Positions 43,828 through 54,299 of a DNA stretch of 64,000 nt are shown here, in pieces. The DNA lies in NCBI GenBank assembly GCA_963763135.1, contig CAVXNJ010000009.1, forward strand, positions 744,001 to 808,000. The letters run 5' to 3'. The stretch is from JANMZO01 sp963763135. GTDB lineage: Bacteria; Actinomycetota; Acidimicrobiia; Acidimicrobiales; JANYDT01. The notes below the pieces were generated by a model that had not been told where the DNA came from, searched no databases, and saw only the letters and a program-made list of their open reading frames with translations. Made by a program: the position numbers and the translations under genes. The number at the start of each line of letters is the position of its first letter. Positions within the stretch are counted from its first letter, which is position 1.

Positions 43828-43994
43828 CCCGCACACATTTCTTTCCGACTCGGAAGCCAATGCACACGAACACTGATCTCGCAGTACCCCGCAACACCGA
43901 CATATCCATCCCGGGAATTGAAGCTGATTCTCCTCTCAACCTCCGCCCCCACACGAAACACATCCCCATACCCGAAAGCCCACAGGAGAAAGTC

Positions 43995-44318
43995 ATGTTT
44001 ACCCAGATCCTCGACCACAAGACTCCCGAATGGTTCGTCGACGCACGTTGCGCCGACGGCGTCGGCACGATGACCTCGCTGTTCTTCTCCGAAGACCTCA
44101 GCGAAATCGCACGAGCCAAGGCGATCTGCGGAAACTGCGCGGTACGTGAGTCGTGCCTTACCTCAGCGGTCTCGCGGCGTGAGCCGTGGGGCGTGTGGGG
44201 CGGCGAGCTCGTCATGAACGGAAAGGTCTTGTCGGCTCAGCGTCGGCGGGGTCGTCCGCCCAAGGTCGCCCGACCCGAGATCGTCATTGACGAACTCGGC
44301 CAGGTGATCAGTGCATAA
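43995..44318 (+). CDS. whiB7: WhiB7-like iron-sulfur transcriptional regulator with AT-hook
   Basis: 107 residues from ATG 43995, with AGGAG seven bases upstream. Four cysteines for the [4Fe-4S] cluster are visible: one in VDARCADG and three in ICGNCAVRESCL (C-x2-C-x5-C). The turn EPWGVWGGE and the C-terminal AT-hook RRRGRPPK are what set WhiB7 apart from other WhiB proteins. WhiB7 activates intrinsic resistance genes when ribosomes are inhibited. The leader with uORF, antiterminator and terminator supports this identity. The frame extends 45 codons upstream (43860) without a ribosome-binding site. Confidence 0.85.
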   Translation: MFTQILDHKTPEWFVDARCADGVGTMTSLFFSEDLSEIARAKAICGNCAVRESCLTSAVSRREPWGVWGGELVMNGKVLSAQRRRGRPPKVARPEIVIDELGQVISA

Positions 44319-44323
44319 ACCCC

Positions 44324-44356
44324 AAAGCCGGCCACGAACGTGCGTGGTCGGCTTTT
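44324..44356 (+). terminator. Terminator after the whiB7-like gene
   Basis: A ten-pair stem (44326-44335 with 44344-44353, one G-U pair) and an eight-base loop are followed by a T-run (44353-44356). It lies six bases after the stop codon. Confidence 0.85.
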
Positions 44357-44527
44357 CGGCGTCCTAGCGACTCCGAAGCTGACAGCAACTACGCCCACTC
44401 GACGGGGTGATCAAGAACCGGCCGGGTTTTGATCGAGTGACCATCGAGCGGCGCTGCAACGGTCTAAGCTTGTCTCTCCCAAGACGTGACCGTCCGGCCT
44501 GTCAGCCTCGGATACGCTAGGGACGTC

Positions 44528-44600
44528 GGGCGTTTAGCTCAGTTGGTAGAGCGCTTCCCTTACAAGGAAGATGTCGGGGGTTCGAGTCCCTCAACGCCCA
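44528..44600 (+). tRNA. tRNA-Val (TAC)
   Basis: Complete cloverleaf: acceptor GGGCGTT with AACGCCC, D arm GCTC/GAGC, anticodon arm CTTCC-CTTACAA-GGAAG giving anticodon TAC, T arm GGGGG-TTCGAGT-CCCTC (one mismatch-type pair). Discriminator A at 44600, no encoded CCA. A TACGCT hexamer at 44513-44518 may be its -10 box. Confidence 0.95.
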
Positions 44601-44704
44601 CGAGAGGCGGGGGAGTGTGGTCGCATCCGCTCCCCAAGGCCCTCGCAATGTTTGATGGTCGACCCGGTCATCGGCCTAACGATCGTCAGCTGGTGGGAGA
44701 CCCG

Positions 44705-46415
44705 CTATCGGGGACCACGTATGAGGCGGCCGGGTAGTGCGCCGGTGAACTGATCGTTGGCGACAGTTTGGACGCCGGAGACGAACGTGGCCCGATAGCC
44801 GACGGCCTTCTGTACGAGTCGTCGAGCGCCACCGGGTAGGTCGTATGCCATTCGAGGAGGGCCGAAATTGAGATTGTCGTAGTCAATCACGTTGATGTCA
44901 GCCCGGAGGCCGGGAGCAATCAAACCACGATCGAGCAGTCCGTAAAGCTCGGCCGTCTCGCGGGTTTGTCGGCGGACGACGTGTTGGACCGGCAGACGCG
45001 GCCCGCGGGTGCGGTCACGGGTCCAAAAGGTGAGCATGAACGTCGGGGTACCGCCATCACAGATCACTCCGCAGTGAGCACCTGCATCGGCCAAACCCAT
45101 CCGGGTGGAGGGATGGAGCTGAACCTCGTAGCTAAATGATAAGTCACCATATGAATAGTTGAAGAACGGTGTCAACAGCATCCCGTTGCCGTCGTGAGCG
45201 AGGAGCTGGTCTATTACCAACTGCATCGCCGGGGTGCCGAGTCGTTGGGCCATCGCAGCGATCGATGATTCGCCAGTTGGCTCGTAGTCGATGTTGCCAT
45301 CGGCAACGGGCCAGTACGAGCCAAGCTTGGCCAGTACGACGCTGTCGAAGAAACCCCCATCGTCGGCCGGTTCGAGCAGGCGGGCCTGAAAGGCCCGATC
45401 GCGTAGATGGGCCAACTGTTCCTCGACAGACAGCGCAGCGATGTCTCTCCAGGCGGGGTGGAAACCCAGCGGATTGAAGCTTCCGCGGAGGCAGGCAAGG
45501 ATCCCGACCGTGCGTCCGGCCACCTGAGCGACAATCGAGATGCCCTCCTCCCGAGACTCGTCAAGGAGTGACAGAACCCGTCGCCAGACCTCCGGAGCCC
45601 GGTCCGATTGATTCAGGTTTACCGATACGGTACGCCCGGTCCTTCGTGCGAGCTCGGTCATCCAACCCCACTCCGTGTCAGGAAGCGTGGTGTGCTCAGG
45701 TGCGTATTGAAACACTCCGTGGCCAGCGCGACGCAACGCGTCGCCGATCTCGAACAGCTCGTCGTCGGCAGCGGTGGTACCGGGCACTAGTTCGCCCGAC
45801 TTGGACTTGTGCAGAGGTGTTCTGGAGGTGCTGAAGCCAAGCGCTCCGGCCCGGAGGGCTTCTTCGACCAGCAATCCCATCGCCTGGGAATCCTCGGGCG
45901 TTGCCTTCTCGTTTCCGGCTCCGCGTTCGCCCATAACGTATGCGCGCAGAGGACCGTGGGCGATCTGCGCGCCGATGTCGATGGCATAGGAACGGGCGTC
46001 GAGCGCATTCAGGAACTCGGGAAAGCTTTCCCAGTCCCAGGTGATGCCTTCGACCATGGCCGAACCCGGTATGTCTTCAACGCCTTCCATCAGCTCGATC
46101 AGCCATTCGTGGCGCTCCCGAGCAGCGGGGGCGAATCCCACTCCGCAGTTGCCCATGACCGCAGTGGTTACGCCATGCCACGATGAAGGAGTGAGGTACG
46201 GGTCCCAACTCGCCTGCCGCGTCGTAGTGCGTATGAATGTCGACCCATCCCGGGGTGACCATCAACCCGGTCGCGTCGAGTTCTTGGGCGGCTGACCCGG
46301 CGATCGTTGGACCAACCTCGGCGATTGTTCCGTTGACGACCGCAATGTCAGCCACGAACGGCTCCGCGCCGCTGCCGTCGACCACCAGGCCGTTGCGGAT
46401 AATGAGATCAAACAT
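44705..46415 (-). pseudogene. N-acyl-D-amino-acid deacylase family amidohydrolase, frameshifted near 46217
   Basis: The N-terminus reads from ATG 46415 (MFDLIIRNGLVVDGSGAEPF) through VTPGWVDIHTHYD, the HxH metal site. Then the frame turns into AAGELGPVPHS. Dropping one base in CTGCCGCGTC (46214-46223, plus strand) gives HYDAQASWDPYLTPSSWHGV and runs into the second frame (MGNCGVGFAPAARERHEWLI, then ITWDWESFPEFLNALDA) to the stop at 44705. The combined product is a full-length D-aminoacylase of about 570 residues, an enzyme that frees D-amino acids or related amides. Only this single base disrupts it. Confidence 0.8.
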
Positions 46416-46747
46416 GTCCGAATGGTACCGCTCCCTGGGTGGGAAACCCCGGCCCGGAGATGCTCGAGCATGAGGAACATGATGGGGCGGTACGTGAACT
46501 CTTGATGATGCGCCCGATGAATAGTCCGACCGACTTGCACGCGCCGTCGAGTGATCCGACGAATCGCTCCTGATTCCACCTTCGATCTCTCCTACTTCGA
46601 AGTCGTGGTGCCAATGATCCGGTCTACCTATAGCGTTAACCGCCCCGACGGGAGGATCATCAAAACACAATATCGATATTGATTCACCCGAATGAGTTTG
46701 AGGCGTGGCTGTTGCTCCCGCCGCTGCCCGCCTCGGAAAGGGAAATC

Positions 46748-47866
<1,119 letters not shown>

Positions 47867-47939
47867 CGACAGCCGCGATGGCGGCCGCGGTTGAGCATCA
47901 CCGGCGGATCGGGTCGCCTGCCAACCAGAAACCACGCTG

Positions 47940-47974
47940 CAGCGTGTTGATGCGCCCGCATCAACACGCTGTTT
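47940..47974. terminator. Bidirectional terminator hairpin between convergent genes
   Basis: A perfect 15-pair stem (47940-47954 with 47957-47971) closes a two-base loop and is followed by TTT. It lies between the convergent wall-protein gene and FMN-binding gene, the usual place for a shared terminator. Confidence 0.85.
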
Positions 47975-48030
47975 CGCGAAGCGGCCCGGGTCGTCCGACA
48001 GCGCCGTCCGAGGGACGAAGTGATCCCGGG

Positions 48031-48699
48031 TCAGAACTGCGGGATGGCGGGGGCCGTGGTCCGATCAGGGTCACGGGCCGGGTCGTGCTGTGGCAGGGTG
48101 CCTTCGAACCACGGGTCGAGCTTCCAGTCGGGTACAGGAGGGTCGGTCAAACCGGAGGGAACGAACGGCGATCTTTCCACCAGCGCATAGTGGTGAACGT
48201 AGCGGCGGCAATTGGCGAACACCGCTTCACCGCGGACCCGCACTATGAACTGCGCACCCGGGTAGCTCGCGATCAGCGGGTCTTCGGGGTCGATGGATGC
48301 AACACCGTTGAAACGGAGACGCGTGCCCCGTTCGAAGTCGATGAACAGCAAACCTATGCGGGGGTTCACGCCGACGTTCCCCATCGAGAGGAACATCCCG
48401 TTGCCGTCGTAGTCCGGGAAGGCGATCGTGTGAAGGTCAAGGACCCGGACGAAACCGGGCTCGCCACCGCGATACGAGCACTGCGGAGCGCCATTCGAGT
48501 CGGCGGTCGCAAGGAAGAACATGTCGCGGGATTCGATGAAGTTGCGGTGGGCGTCACTGATCTGCGAACTCGTCGCTTCAGCGAGTCGGTCGGCCAGGCG
48601 TCGGGTGTCGAAGCGGTCCTGCAGCGCCCGCTGGCCATCGTGGTATCCACGGCGGCCAGCGGGGAGATCAACGCTCAGCTCGGGTTCAGTGCTTGGCAT
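48031..48699 (-). CDS. Pyridoxamine 5'-phosphate oxidase-like FMN-binding protein (larger)
   Basis: 222 residues. ATG 48699 overlaps the end of the cupin gene by 14 bases; the open frame extends 21 codons further upstream without support. The split-barrel flavin fold is marked by SRDMFFLATADSNGAPQCSY, PDYDGNGMFLSMGNVGVNPR and IGLLFIDFERGTRLRFNG. Proteins of this type bind FMN or F420 and reduce small molecules. The substrate is unknown. Coupling to the cupin gene suggests a joint role. Confidence 0.8.
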   Translation of the reverse strand: MPSTEPELSVDLPAGRRGYHDGQRALQDRFDTRRLADRLAEATSSQISDAHRNFIESRDMFFLATADSNGAPQCSYRGGEPGFVRVLDLHTIAFPDYDGNGMFLSMGNVGVNPRIGLLFIDFERGTRLRFNGVASIDPEDPLIASYPGAQFIVRVRGEAVFANCRRYVHHYALVERSPFVPSGLTDPPVPDWKLDPWFEGTLPQHDPARDPDRTTAPAIPQF

Positions 48700-49042
48700 A
48701 GGTTGCGGCGCCCTGGAACTCGACGACAACCACGGGCTCGTCACCGACGACCCACGCGTCATGGCCCGGTGGGATGCGGTACACCGATCCGGCCGTCATC
48801 TCACCTGAGCTTCCGTCGTCGCACACGACGTGCATGCGGCCGGAGATGGCGTACCCCACGTGTTCGGTCCGGCACGATTCGGTGCCGGCCGCGGGCTTGA
48901 TGCATTCGGACCACCTCCAGCCGGGATGGAACGTGTATCGGCCGATCTCGCCTCCGGCAAGTTTCACCACCTCGATTGAGGTGCTCGGCGGTCGGCGGAC
49001 CTCGTCGGGCGCCGAAAAATCATTGGTCTCAAAACCGGTCAT
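48686..49042 (-). CDS. Small cupin-domain protein
   Basis: 118 residues from ATG 49042 with AGGAG upstream. A single cupin barrel is present: FHPGWRWSECIKP, TEHVGYAISGRMHVVCDDG, and YRIPPGHDAWVVGDEPVV. The Glu/His residues that would hold a metal are partly present (TEHVG and PPGHDAW). Such proteins act as small isomerases, dioxygenases or sensors. It overlaps the FMN-binding gene downstream and follows the methyltransferase gene in the opposite operon order, on the same strand. Confidence 0.8.
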   Translation of the reverse strand: MTGFETNDFSAPDEVRRPPSTSIEVVKLAGGEIGRYTFHPGWRWSECIKPAAGTESCRTEHVGYAISGRMHVVCDDGSSGEMTAGSVYRIPPGHDAWVVGDEPVVVVEFQGAATYAKH

Positions 49043-49098
49043 GGCTGGGCTCCTGTTCTATGGGTTTGGTTGCTGAGGTTGTTGGGTTCGGGTTTGGG

Positions 49099-50158
49099 CT
49101 ACGGACGGACTTCGAAGATGCGGTTGAACGGGGTTTGTGTTGCACGCCGGAACCCGGTGAAGCCAGCTCCGGCGAGCATCTCGGCGAAGACGTCTTCGGG
49201 AACCTGGTTGCCGAGCGCGAATCCGCCTGGTTGCGCCTGGGCTGCAGGCGTACAGATCGTCGTGGACGCTGCGTAGAAGATGCGCCCGACCGGGTTGACG
49301 TTGTCGTCGAGCTGATTTCCCGCCATCGGTTCAACGAGCAGCCATGTCCCATCGGGCGCGAGCGCTTGGCGGATGTGGCGCGCCGCACCGACTGGATCAC
49401 CCATGTCGTGCAGGGCGTCGAAGATGCAGACCAGGTCGTAACCCGACCCGGGAAAGTTCTGAGCACTGGCAACTTCGAAGGAGACGCGATCCGATACCCC
49501 AGCTTCGGCGGCGCGCTTTCGGGCGATGTCGATAGAGGCGGGGTGATAGTCGAAACCCGCGACAGTGGTGTTCGGGTACGACTGGGCCAGCAGGATCGAC
49601 GAGGCACCGTGACCGCAGCCCAGATCGGCCACTGAGCAGCCGCTCGTCAGCTTCTCGTGGACGCCATCGAGCGCTGGAATCCACTGCGAGACCAGGTTCG
49701 CGACGTAGCCCGGTTTGAACAGCCTCTCGGTACCGTGGAACAGGTCGTGATGGTGCTCGTGCCAACCCAAACCCTTGCCGGTCCTGAAGGCCTCGCAGAC
49801 CTTCTCCTCGTCCTTTGCCGTCGAAGCCGCCAGCGTCATGCTTCCGACCAGTAGCGCCGGGCTTGACGGGTCAGCCAGGACGGCTGCCTGTTCGGGGCTC
49901 AACCAATAGGTCTGCGTTTGCGCGCTGAAATGGCAGTAGCCCGACACGTACTGCCGCGTCGAGCCATTCCTGCACGAGCCGTGCGTCGCAACCTGTCGCG
50001 GTAGCAACGGAACCGGCGTCAGTTGGTCCCAGGTCGGCGAGTGCCCGGTACAGCCCGAGCTTGTCGCCGATCACGACGGTGGACGCGTGGAGCGCAGCAC
50101 CGAAGTCGGTAGCGAACTTGTTGATGAACTCCTCAAGCCGTGATTCGTCGATGGACAT
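49099..50158 (-). pseudogene. SAM-dependent methyltransferase with winged-helix N-terminus, frameshifted near 49954
   Basis: The N-terminal winged helix reads from ATG 50158 (GTGGAGG six bases upstream) through GCDARLVQEWLD. The frame then leaves the family pattern. Dropping one base in CTGCCGCGTC (49951-49960, plus strand) gives EWLDAQYVSGYCHFSAQTQ and joins the second frame, which holds the SAM-binding motif VADLGCGHGASSI, AGFDYHPASI and CIFDALHDMGDP. The joined product is about 350 residues and resembles the Rv2258c-type methyltransferases. Everything else looks intact. The substrate is unknown; neighbours include a cupin and an FMN-binding protein. Confidence 0.8.
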
Positions 50159-50269
50159 TTCAAACCTCCACGATTGGGGCGGCGTCCCGGTTGGACGTCG
50201 CCGTCGAAGAAGATGGCGCTACACACGATGTAGCGACGCGACGTGATCCGACTCGATCGACTCGTAGCG

Positions 50270-53200
50270 TCAGGTCTGCCAGTCCACCGGCTCTGCGGGA
50301 CGGTACGCGCACCAGGCTCCGGTATCGATGGAGCGTTCGAGGTGTCGGCCCAGTTCGGGGTGGGCTCGCGCGATTGCGGCAATCACCCGCCGGATACGTG
50401 CGGTGACGGTCTTGCGGGCACGTTCGACGGGGTCTCCAAGAAGTCGGGGTCGACCGCCAAGACCGAAGTCATGCGCCACGGCTTCAGCAAGGGCCTGACG
50501 TTGCTCACGAGCGATCGTGGCTCCCTCGCTGTCACCTGTTGCCTCGGCGTCGGCCTCGTCGGCGTCGAGTTCTCGGAGTCGTGCGCGTATCTCGCCTCGC
50601 GCACGGTCATCAAGCGTGCGGGCGCCGCGTGCCGCAGTCGGAAGCGCTCCCGGCTCATTGACGAACTCCAGAACGGACACCACCTGACCGGGTCTGGTCA
50701 GCAGGTACTGGAGATCGCGCAAGCCTCGAGCATCGGGCATCTGTACGGTTCGCCCGGCAAATTCGAGTCGCCATACCAACGCCTCTTTGCGGAACCTCGC
50801 GGCCGCAGTCGCGCTCTCGTTCGATGCCTTTGAGGATTCCGGTTGCGTGAGCCCGAGTGTCGCCAGGCCGATGTCTCGAGCTGCGTGTTGAGCGAGGTCG
50901 TTCAGGTGGCTCGCCTCTTGGCGGTCAACAGCACGGCCCCGTTCCAGAAGCAGGCGGGCATGATCGGCGCGCGCCTGCGCAAGCCAACTCCGGGCTCCCA
51001 TCCGAGCATTGAGCTCCTCGGCCAAGCGGTAATGCTCGTCGGCAGCGTCGAAGTCGCCGACGGTGTGGAGTAGCCACGCCGTCGCAAGGTCGGTGGCCCC
51101 GAGACATGCGGTGGCGAGGGAGATCTGCACGCACCGTTCACTCGGACGGTGGCGAGACTCGAGCAGTGTGGCCGCCAAACGCTGATCGCCGGTGATCGAC
51201 GCGGTACGCGCCAGCTGAAACCATGACGCGGGCCAGTTGCGGTCCCGGAGCCGAGCCAGGGCCGTGTCGTCAAAGGTTGCGAGCATTGGCCGCGCTTCTT
51301 CGACACGACCGAGTTCGGCGAGCAGAAATGCGAGTGCCACCCTGAGCGCCGGCACGTCGGCGTGCGAGGCCGCGTAGTCGCGGGTCGCCTGCTCCATCTC
51401 GGCCAGGCGGCCCTGCTCTCGTCGGAGGAAGAAGAGCAGGAACGACAGGTTGAGGAACGAGAGCACGGGAAATCGAGCGGCTCCGGTCTCATACGCCTGC
51501 ATCGCCCGCTCTTCGGCCACATCGTGTCGGCCGTCGAGCAGCGCTCGCATGGCGGACCACAAGGAGGGCCACCACGAGTAGGCAGGAGCCCTCAAGGGTT
51601 CGACGAGTCTCCGAAAGGCGAGGATCTCTGCGTCTACCGCTGAAATATCGCCTGCGGCGAGCAGGTCAATAACCCGAGCGCGGCGGGCGGTGAGTATGGC
51701 CGGCGTCGATCCGATCTGGCGTGCCCATTCGACGAGTTGGGCCGACTCGGCCAGTTGCTCGCTCAGCGGCGCCTGGCCGACGGTGTAGGCGTCGTGGGTC
51801 AGCGACGTCGCCGTTACCAATGACCGTAAGTCCCCGAGACGGCGGGCCCGGTCAAGCGCCGAGTTCGCCAACTCGCTCGCTCGGGCGGGCTCGTCGGAGA
51901 AGTACAGCTCGGCGGCCAGGCGAGCCTCGAGCTGAATCGTTGTCGCGGAATCCACTGGCGGTTGTGAGGCAATCGCTCTTTCGAGCAGGACCGCGGTGAC
52001 CGGGTCCTCGGTTCGGTAGGCAATACCGAGGTCCGCGCCGGGGTCGGCGTAACCGAGCGCGGCGCGGGCGAGCAGCGCCGGGTCATCGGTCAATTCGACC
52101 GCTGCGGCGAACGCCCGTCGAGCCGCCTCGATCGAGGCGATATGACGATGTGCCTCGCCGCTGAGCACCAGGAGTTCCGCACTCCAGCGACGAGCGGTGG
52201 TGGGAGGCGCGGCCGCAAGGGCTCGCGTGAACCAGGCGATGGCCTCCTCGTACGCATGTTGCGCGAAGGCCGCCTCGCCGGCGCGAGCGGCGAGCGCAAC
52301 GGCTCGGTCCGCGTCGAGCAATGGGAGGGCAGCGAGCGCGTGGTGAGCGACCGCAAAAGGAGGAGTCGACGGGTCGGCGGCGATGGCTTCCAGGATCAAG
52401 GCGTGTCGTCTGGCTCGGTTGGCTTCGGTGATGCTGGCGTACACCGCGTCGCGGATCAGCTGGTGACGGAACTGCCACCGCCCGGACGTCGTCGGGCCGA
52501 GCAAGTGGGCGGCTCTCGCTTGGTCGAGCAGGTCGAGTAGGGATTCGATGTCGGCTCTCTGCACCATCGACAGAGTCATGACGTCGCCCTCGATACCCAT
52601 TGCCGACGCAGTCGTCAACGCGTCTGCCACCGATGGTGGAAGCCGGTTGATTCGATTGACGACGAGTTCGGAGACCCGGGTCGGCACGCTTTCAGCCAAC
52701 ATCTGTCTCCGTTGATCGGCCGAATGGTTTGCGGGAATCGAGCGAAGTAACTCGCTCACGAAAAGCGGATTGCCACCTGTCCGGTCCAGCACGAGCCGCA
52801 CGAGCTGCTCATCGGGCTCCGATCCCGCCGAACGGACGAATGACGCGATGTCGCTCTCGTTTAGTGCCGGCAGGTGACGAAAATGCGACACTCGGCGAAG
52901 CGCTTCGATCGCTTCATCGAGCTGGGGTGACCGCAGTTCGCCGGTCCGGAGTGTGGCGACGGTCAGAAGAGGTACATCCGCAACCGTCGTTCCGAGGTGG
53001 AGCAGAAGGAGCGCAGACGCCACGTCGGCCCATTGCAGATCTTCGATGATGTGCAGACGAGGTTCGTTACGTACTTTCCGATGCACCTCATCGCCCAACG
53101 CAGCGAGTTGTTCGTAACGGAGCGAGCCGGAGACACGATCCAACCCCAGGCGAAACTCCGGCGGCCGGGGCTGCACGAGTGTTTGCCACGGCCAAAGTGG

Positions 53201-53449
53201 GGGAGCGCTCTGATCAGCAATGCATCTGCCCCACGACACGGAAAACAAGTTCCCGACGCGTTGCACCAGGTTTCGTACAACGCTCGTCTTACCAATCCCA
53301 GCTTCGCCGGTCAGAACAACGATCGACCCATGGCCTTCTGCGGCAGCAACGGCGATCGCGAAAAGGTCTTCGATGATCTCGGCGCGGCCGACCAACGGCT
53401 CATCAGGCCAGTGAGCCAGGCCGATGTTTCCTGCGGCGCCTCCGGGCAT
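50270..53449 (-). CDS. Large LAL-type AAA ATPase regulator
   Basis: 1,059 residues. An AAA/STAND ATPase module comes first (PLVGRAEIIEDL, Walker A LTGEAGIGKTSVV, Walker B LHIIEDLQWAD, and GGNPLFVSELLRS). A long tetratricopeptide-like helical region follows. The C-terminal domain (FAGRTVQMPDARGLRDLQYL and RARKTVTARIRRVIAAIARA) appears in other large actinobacterial ATPases, but there is no LuxR DNA-binding helix-turn-helix that I can see. It is probably a signal-sensing ATPase. ATG 53449 is preferred to TTG 53455. It overlaps the VOC gene by up to 47 bases as read, which supports an earlier true end for that gene. Confidence 0.8.
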   Translation of the reverse strand: MPGGAAGNIGLAHWPDEPLVGRAEIIEDLFAIAVAAAEGHGSIVVLTGEAGIGKTSVVRNLVQRVGNLFSVSWGRCIADQSAPPLWPWQTLVQPRPPEFRLGLDRVSGSLRYEQLAALGDEVHRKVRNEPRLHIIEDLQWADVASALLLLHLGTTVADVPLLTVATLRTGELRSPQLDEAIEALRRVSHFRHLPALNESDIASFVRSAGSEPDEQLVRLVLDRTGGNPLFVSELLRSIPANHSADQRRQMLAESVPTRVSELVVNRINRLPPSVADALTTASAMGIEGDVMTLSMVQRADIESLLDLLDQARAAHLLGPTTSGRWQFRHQLIRDAVYASITEANRARRHALILEAIAADPSTPPFAVAHHALAALPLLDADRAVALAARAGEAAFAQHAYEEAIAWFTRALAAAPPTTARRWSAELLVLSGEAHRHIASIEAARRAFAAAVELTDDPALLARAALGYADPGADLGIAYRTEDPVTAVLLERAIASQPPVDSATTIQLEARLAAELYFSDEPARASELANSALDRARRLGDLRSLVTATSLTHDAYTVGQAPLSEQLAESAQLVEWARQIGSTPAILTARRARVIDLLAAGDISAVDAEILAFRRLVEPLRAPAYSWWPSLWSAMRALLDGRHDVAEERAMQAYETGAARFPVLSFLNLSFLLFFLRREQGRLAEMEQATRDYAASHADVPALRVALAFLLAELGRVEEARPMLATFDDTALARLRDRNWPASWFQLARTASITGDQRLAATLLESRHRPSERCVQISLATACLGATDLATAWLLHTVGDFDAADEHYRLAEELNARMGARSWLAQARADHARLLLERGRAVDRQEASHLNDLAQHAARDIGLATLGLTQPESSKASNESATAAARFRKEALVWRLEFAGRTVQMPDARGLRDLQYLLTRPGQVVSVLEFVNEPGALPTAARGARTLDDRARGEIRARLRELDADEADAEATGDSEGATIAREQRQALAEAVAHDFGLGGRPRLLGDPVERARKTVTARIRRVIAAIARAHPELGRHLERSIDTGAWCAYRPAEPVDWQT

Positions 53450-54095
53450 GCTCAATTGTGACCTGCGCAGAAAGTTTCCGCGCCTCGAGCGAGAACGCGG
53501 ATTCCGGGTGTTCGGATTTGAGTGTCAGTCTCCGGTGCCCTGAGCCAGCATCTCGAGCGCGGCGTTGGTAGAAGGCATCGATCGGTCCGAACTCCGGCTC
53601 GCCTTTGAATGTCTCCTGCGTCCAGGCCACGATCTCGTCGTCGGTCATCGAAAAGTCGATCGGTTTGCCCTGAGGCTGGGCGACGTGCCATTGACTGTCG
53701 ATGAACACCTCGACTCCGTTGCCCTCCGGGTCGGAAAAATACACCGACCAGGCGTTGCCATGGCATAGGGGCATGATGCCCCGTACGCCGGGTTCGGCGT
53801 CGAGCGTGGCCTTGAGGGAGCGGAGATCGGCGATAGTGCCGGACGAGCGAAACGCCAAGTGGTTCACGCTGTTGGAGCGGCCTGCGGCAGCGCGTCCGGT
53901 GATGAAGGCGACTTGATGGTGGTGCCGAGCGGTTTGCGACAAGAAGATGATCTCCGGCGGATTCTCGCCTTCGCCGAGTGGACCTCGGTCGGTCACTTCG
54001 AAACCCAAGACCCGCTGGTAGAACTCCACCATGGCCTCGGGGTCGTGCACATAGATCACAGCGTGGGCGACTTCAAGGTTCAGTTTTGGCGGCAT
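53403..54095 (-). CDS. VOC-family (glyoxalase/extradiol dioxygenase-like) protein; C-terminus possibly frameshifted
   Basis: About 230 residues as read from ATG 54095. The VOC fold is clear: VAHAVIYVHDPEAMVEFYQ, VNHLAFRSSGTIADL, and YFSDPEGNGVEVFID, giving the His/Glu metal ligands. After DAFYQRRAR the frame becomes an Arg-rich tail (RRRRRKHRPGSLA) that runs 47 bases into the next gene. Removing one base in TCTCGAGC (near 53555) gives FYQRRAEMLAQGTGD and a stop at 53525, which fits the family and removes the overlap. This is less certain than the other frameshifts in the window. The enzyme's substrate is unknown. Confidence 0.75.
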   Translation of the reverse strand: MPPKLNLEVAHAVIYVHDPEAMVEFYQRVLGFEVTDRGPLGEGENPPEIIFLSQTARHHHQVAFITGRAAAGRSNSVNHLAFRSSGTIADLRSLKATLDAEPGVRGIMPLCHGNAWSVYFSDPEGNGVEVFIDSQWHVAQPQGKPIDFSMTDDEIVAWTQETFKGEPEFGPIDAFYQRRARDAGSGHRRLTLKSEHPESAFSLEARKLSAQVTIEHARRRRRKHRPGSLA

Positions 54096-54299
54096 GGGAC
54101 ACAGTAGATCCCTCGACTCGAACCCCGCCACTGGTGGACCGTGTCCGCTCGGAGAGTCGACGACGACCCGTCAGTATCGGAATGCGACGTTCGGTCCGCG
54201 CCGGGCTCCGTTACTACCTCAGAGCGGGGACGTTCGGCCCTTGGTGGCACGTCTGCCCGTTGTTACGGTCGATGCAAGGGTCATCTTTGAGGAGGAGCC

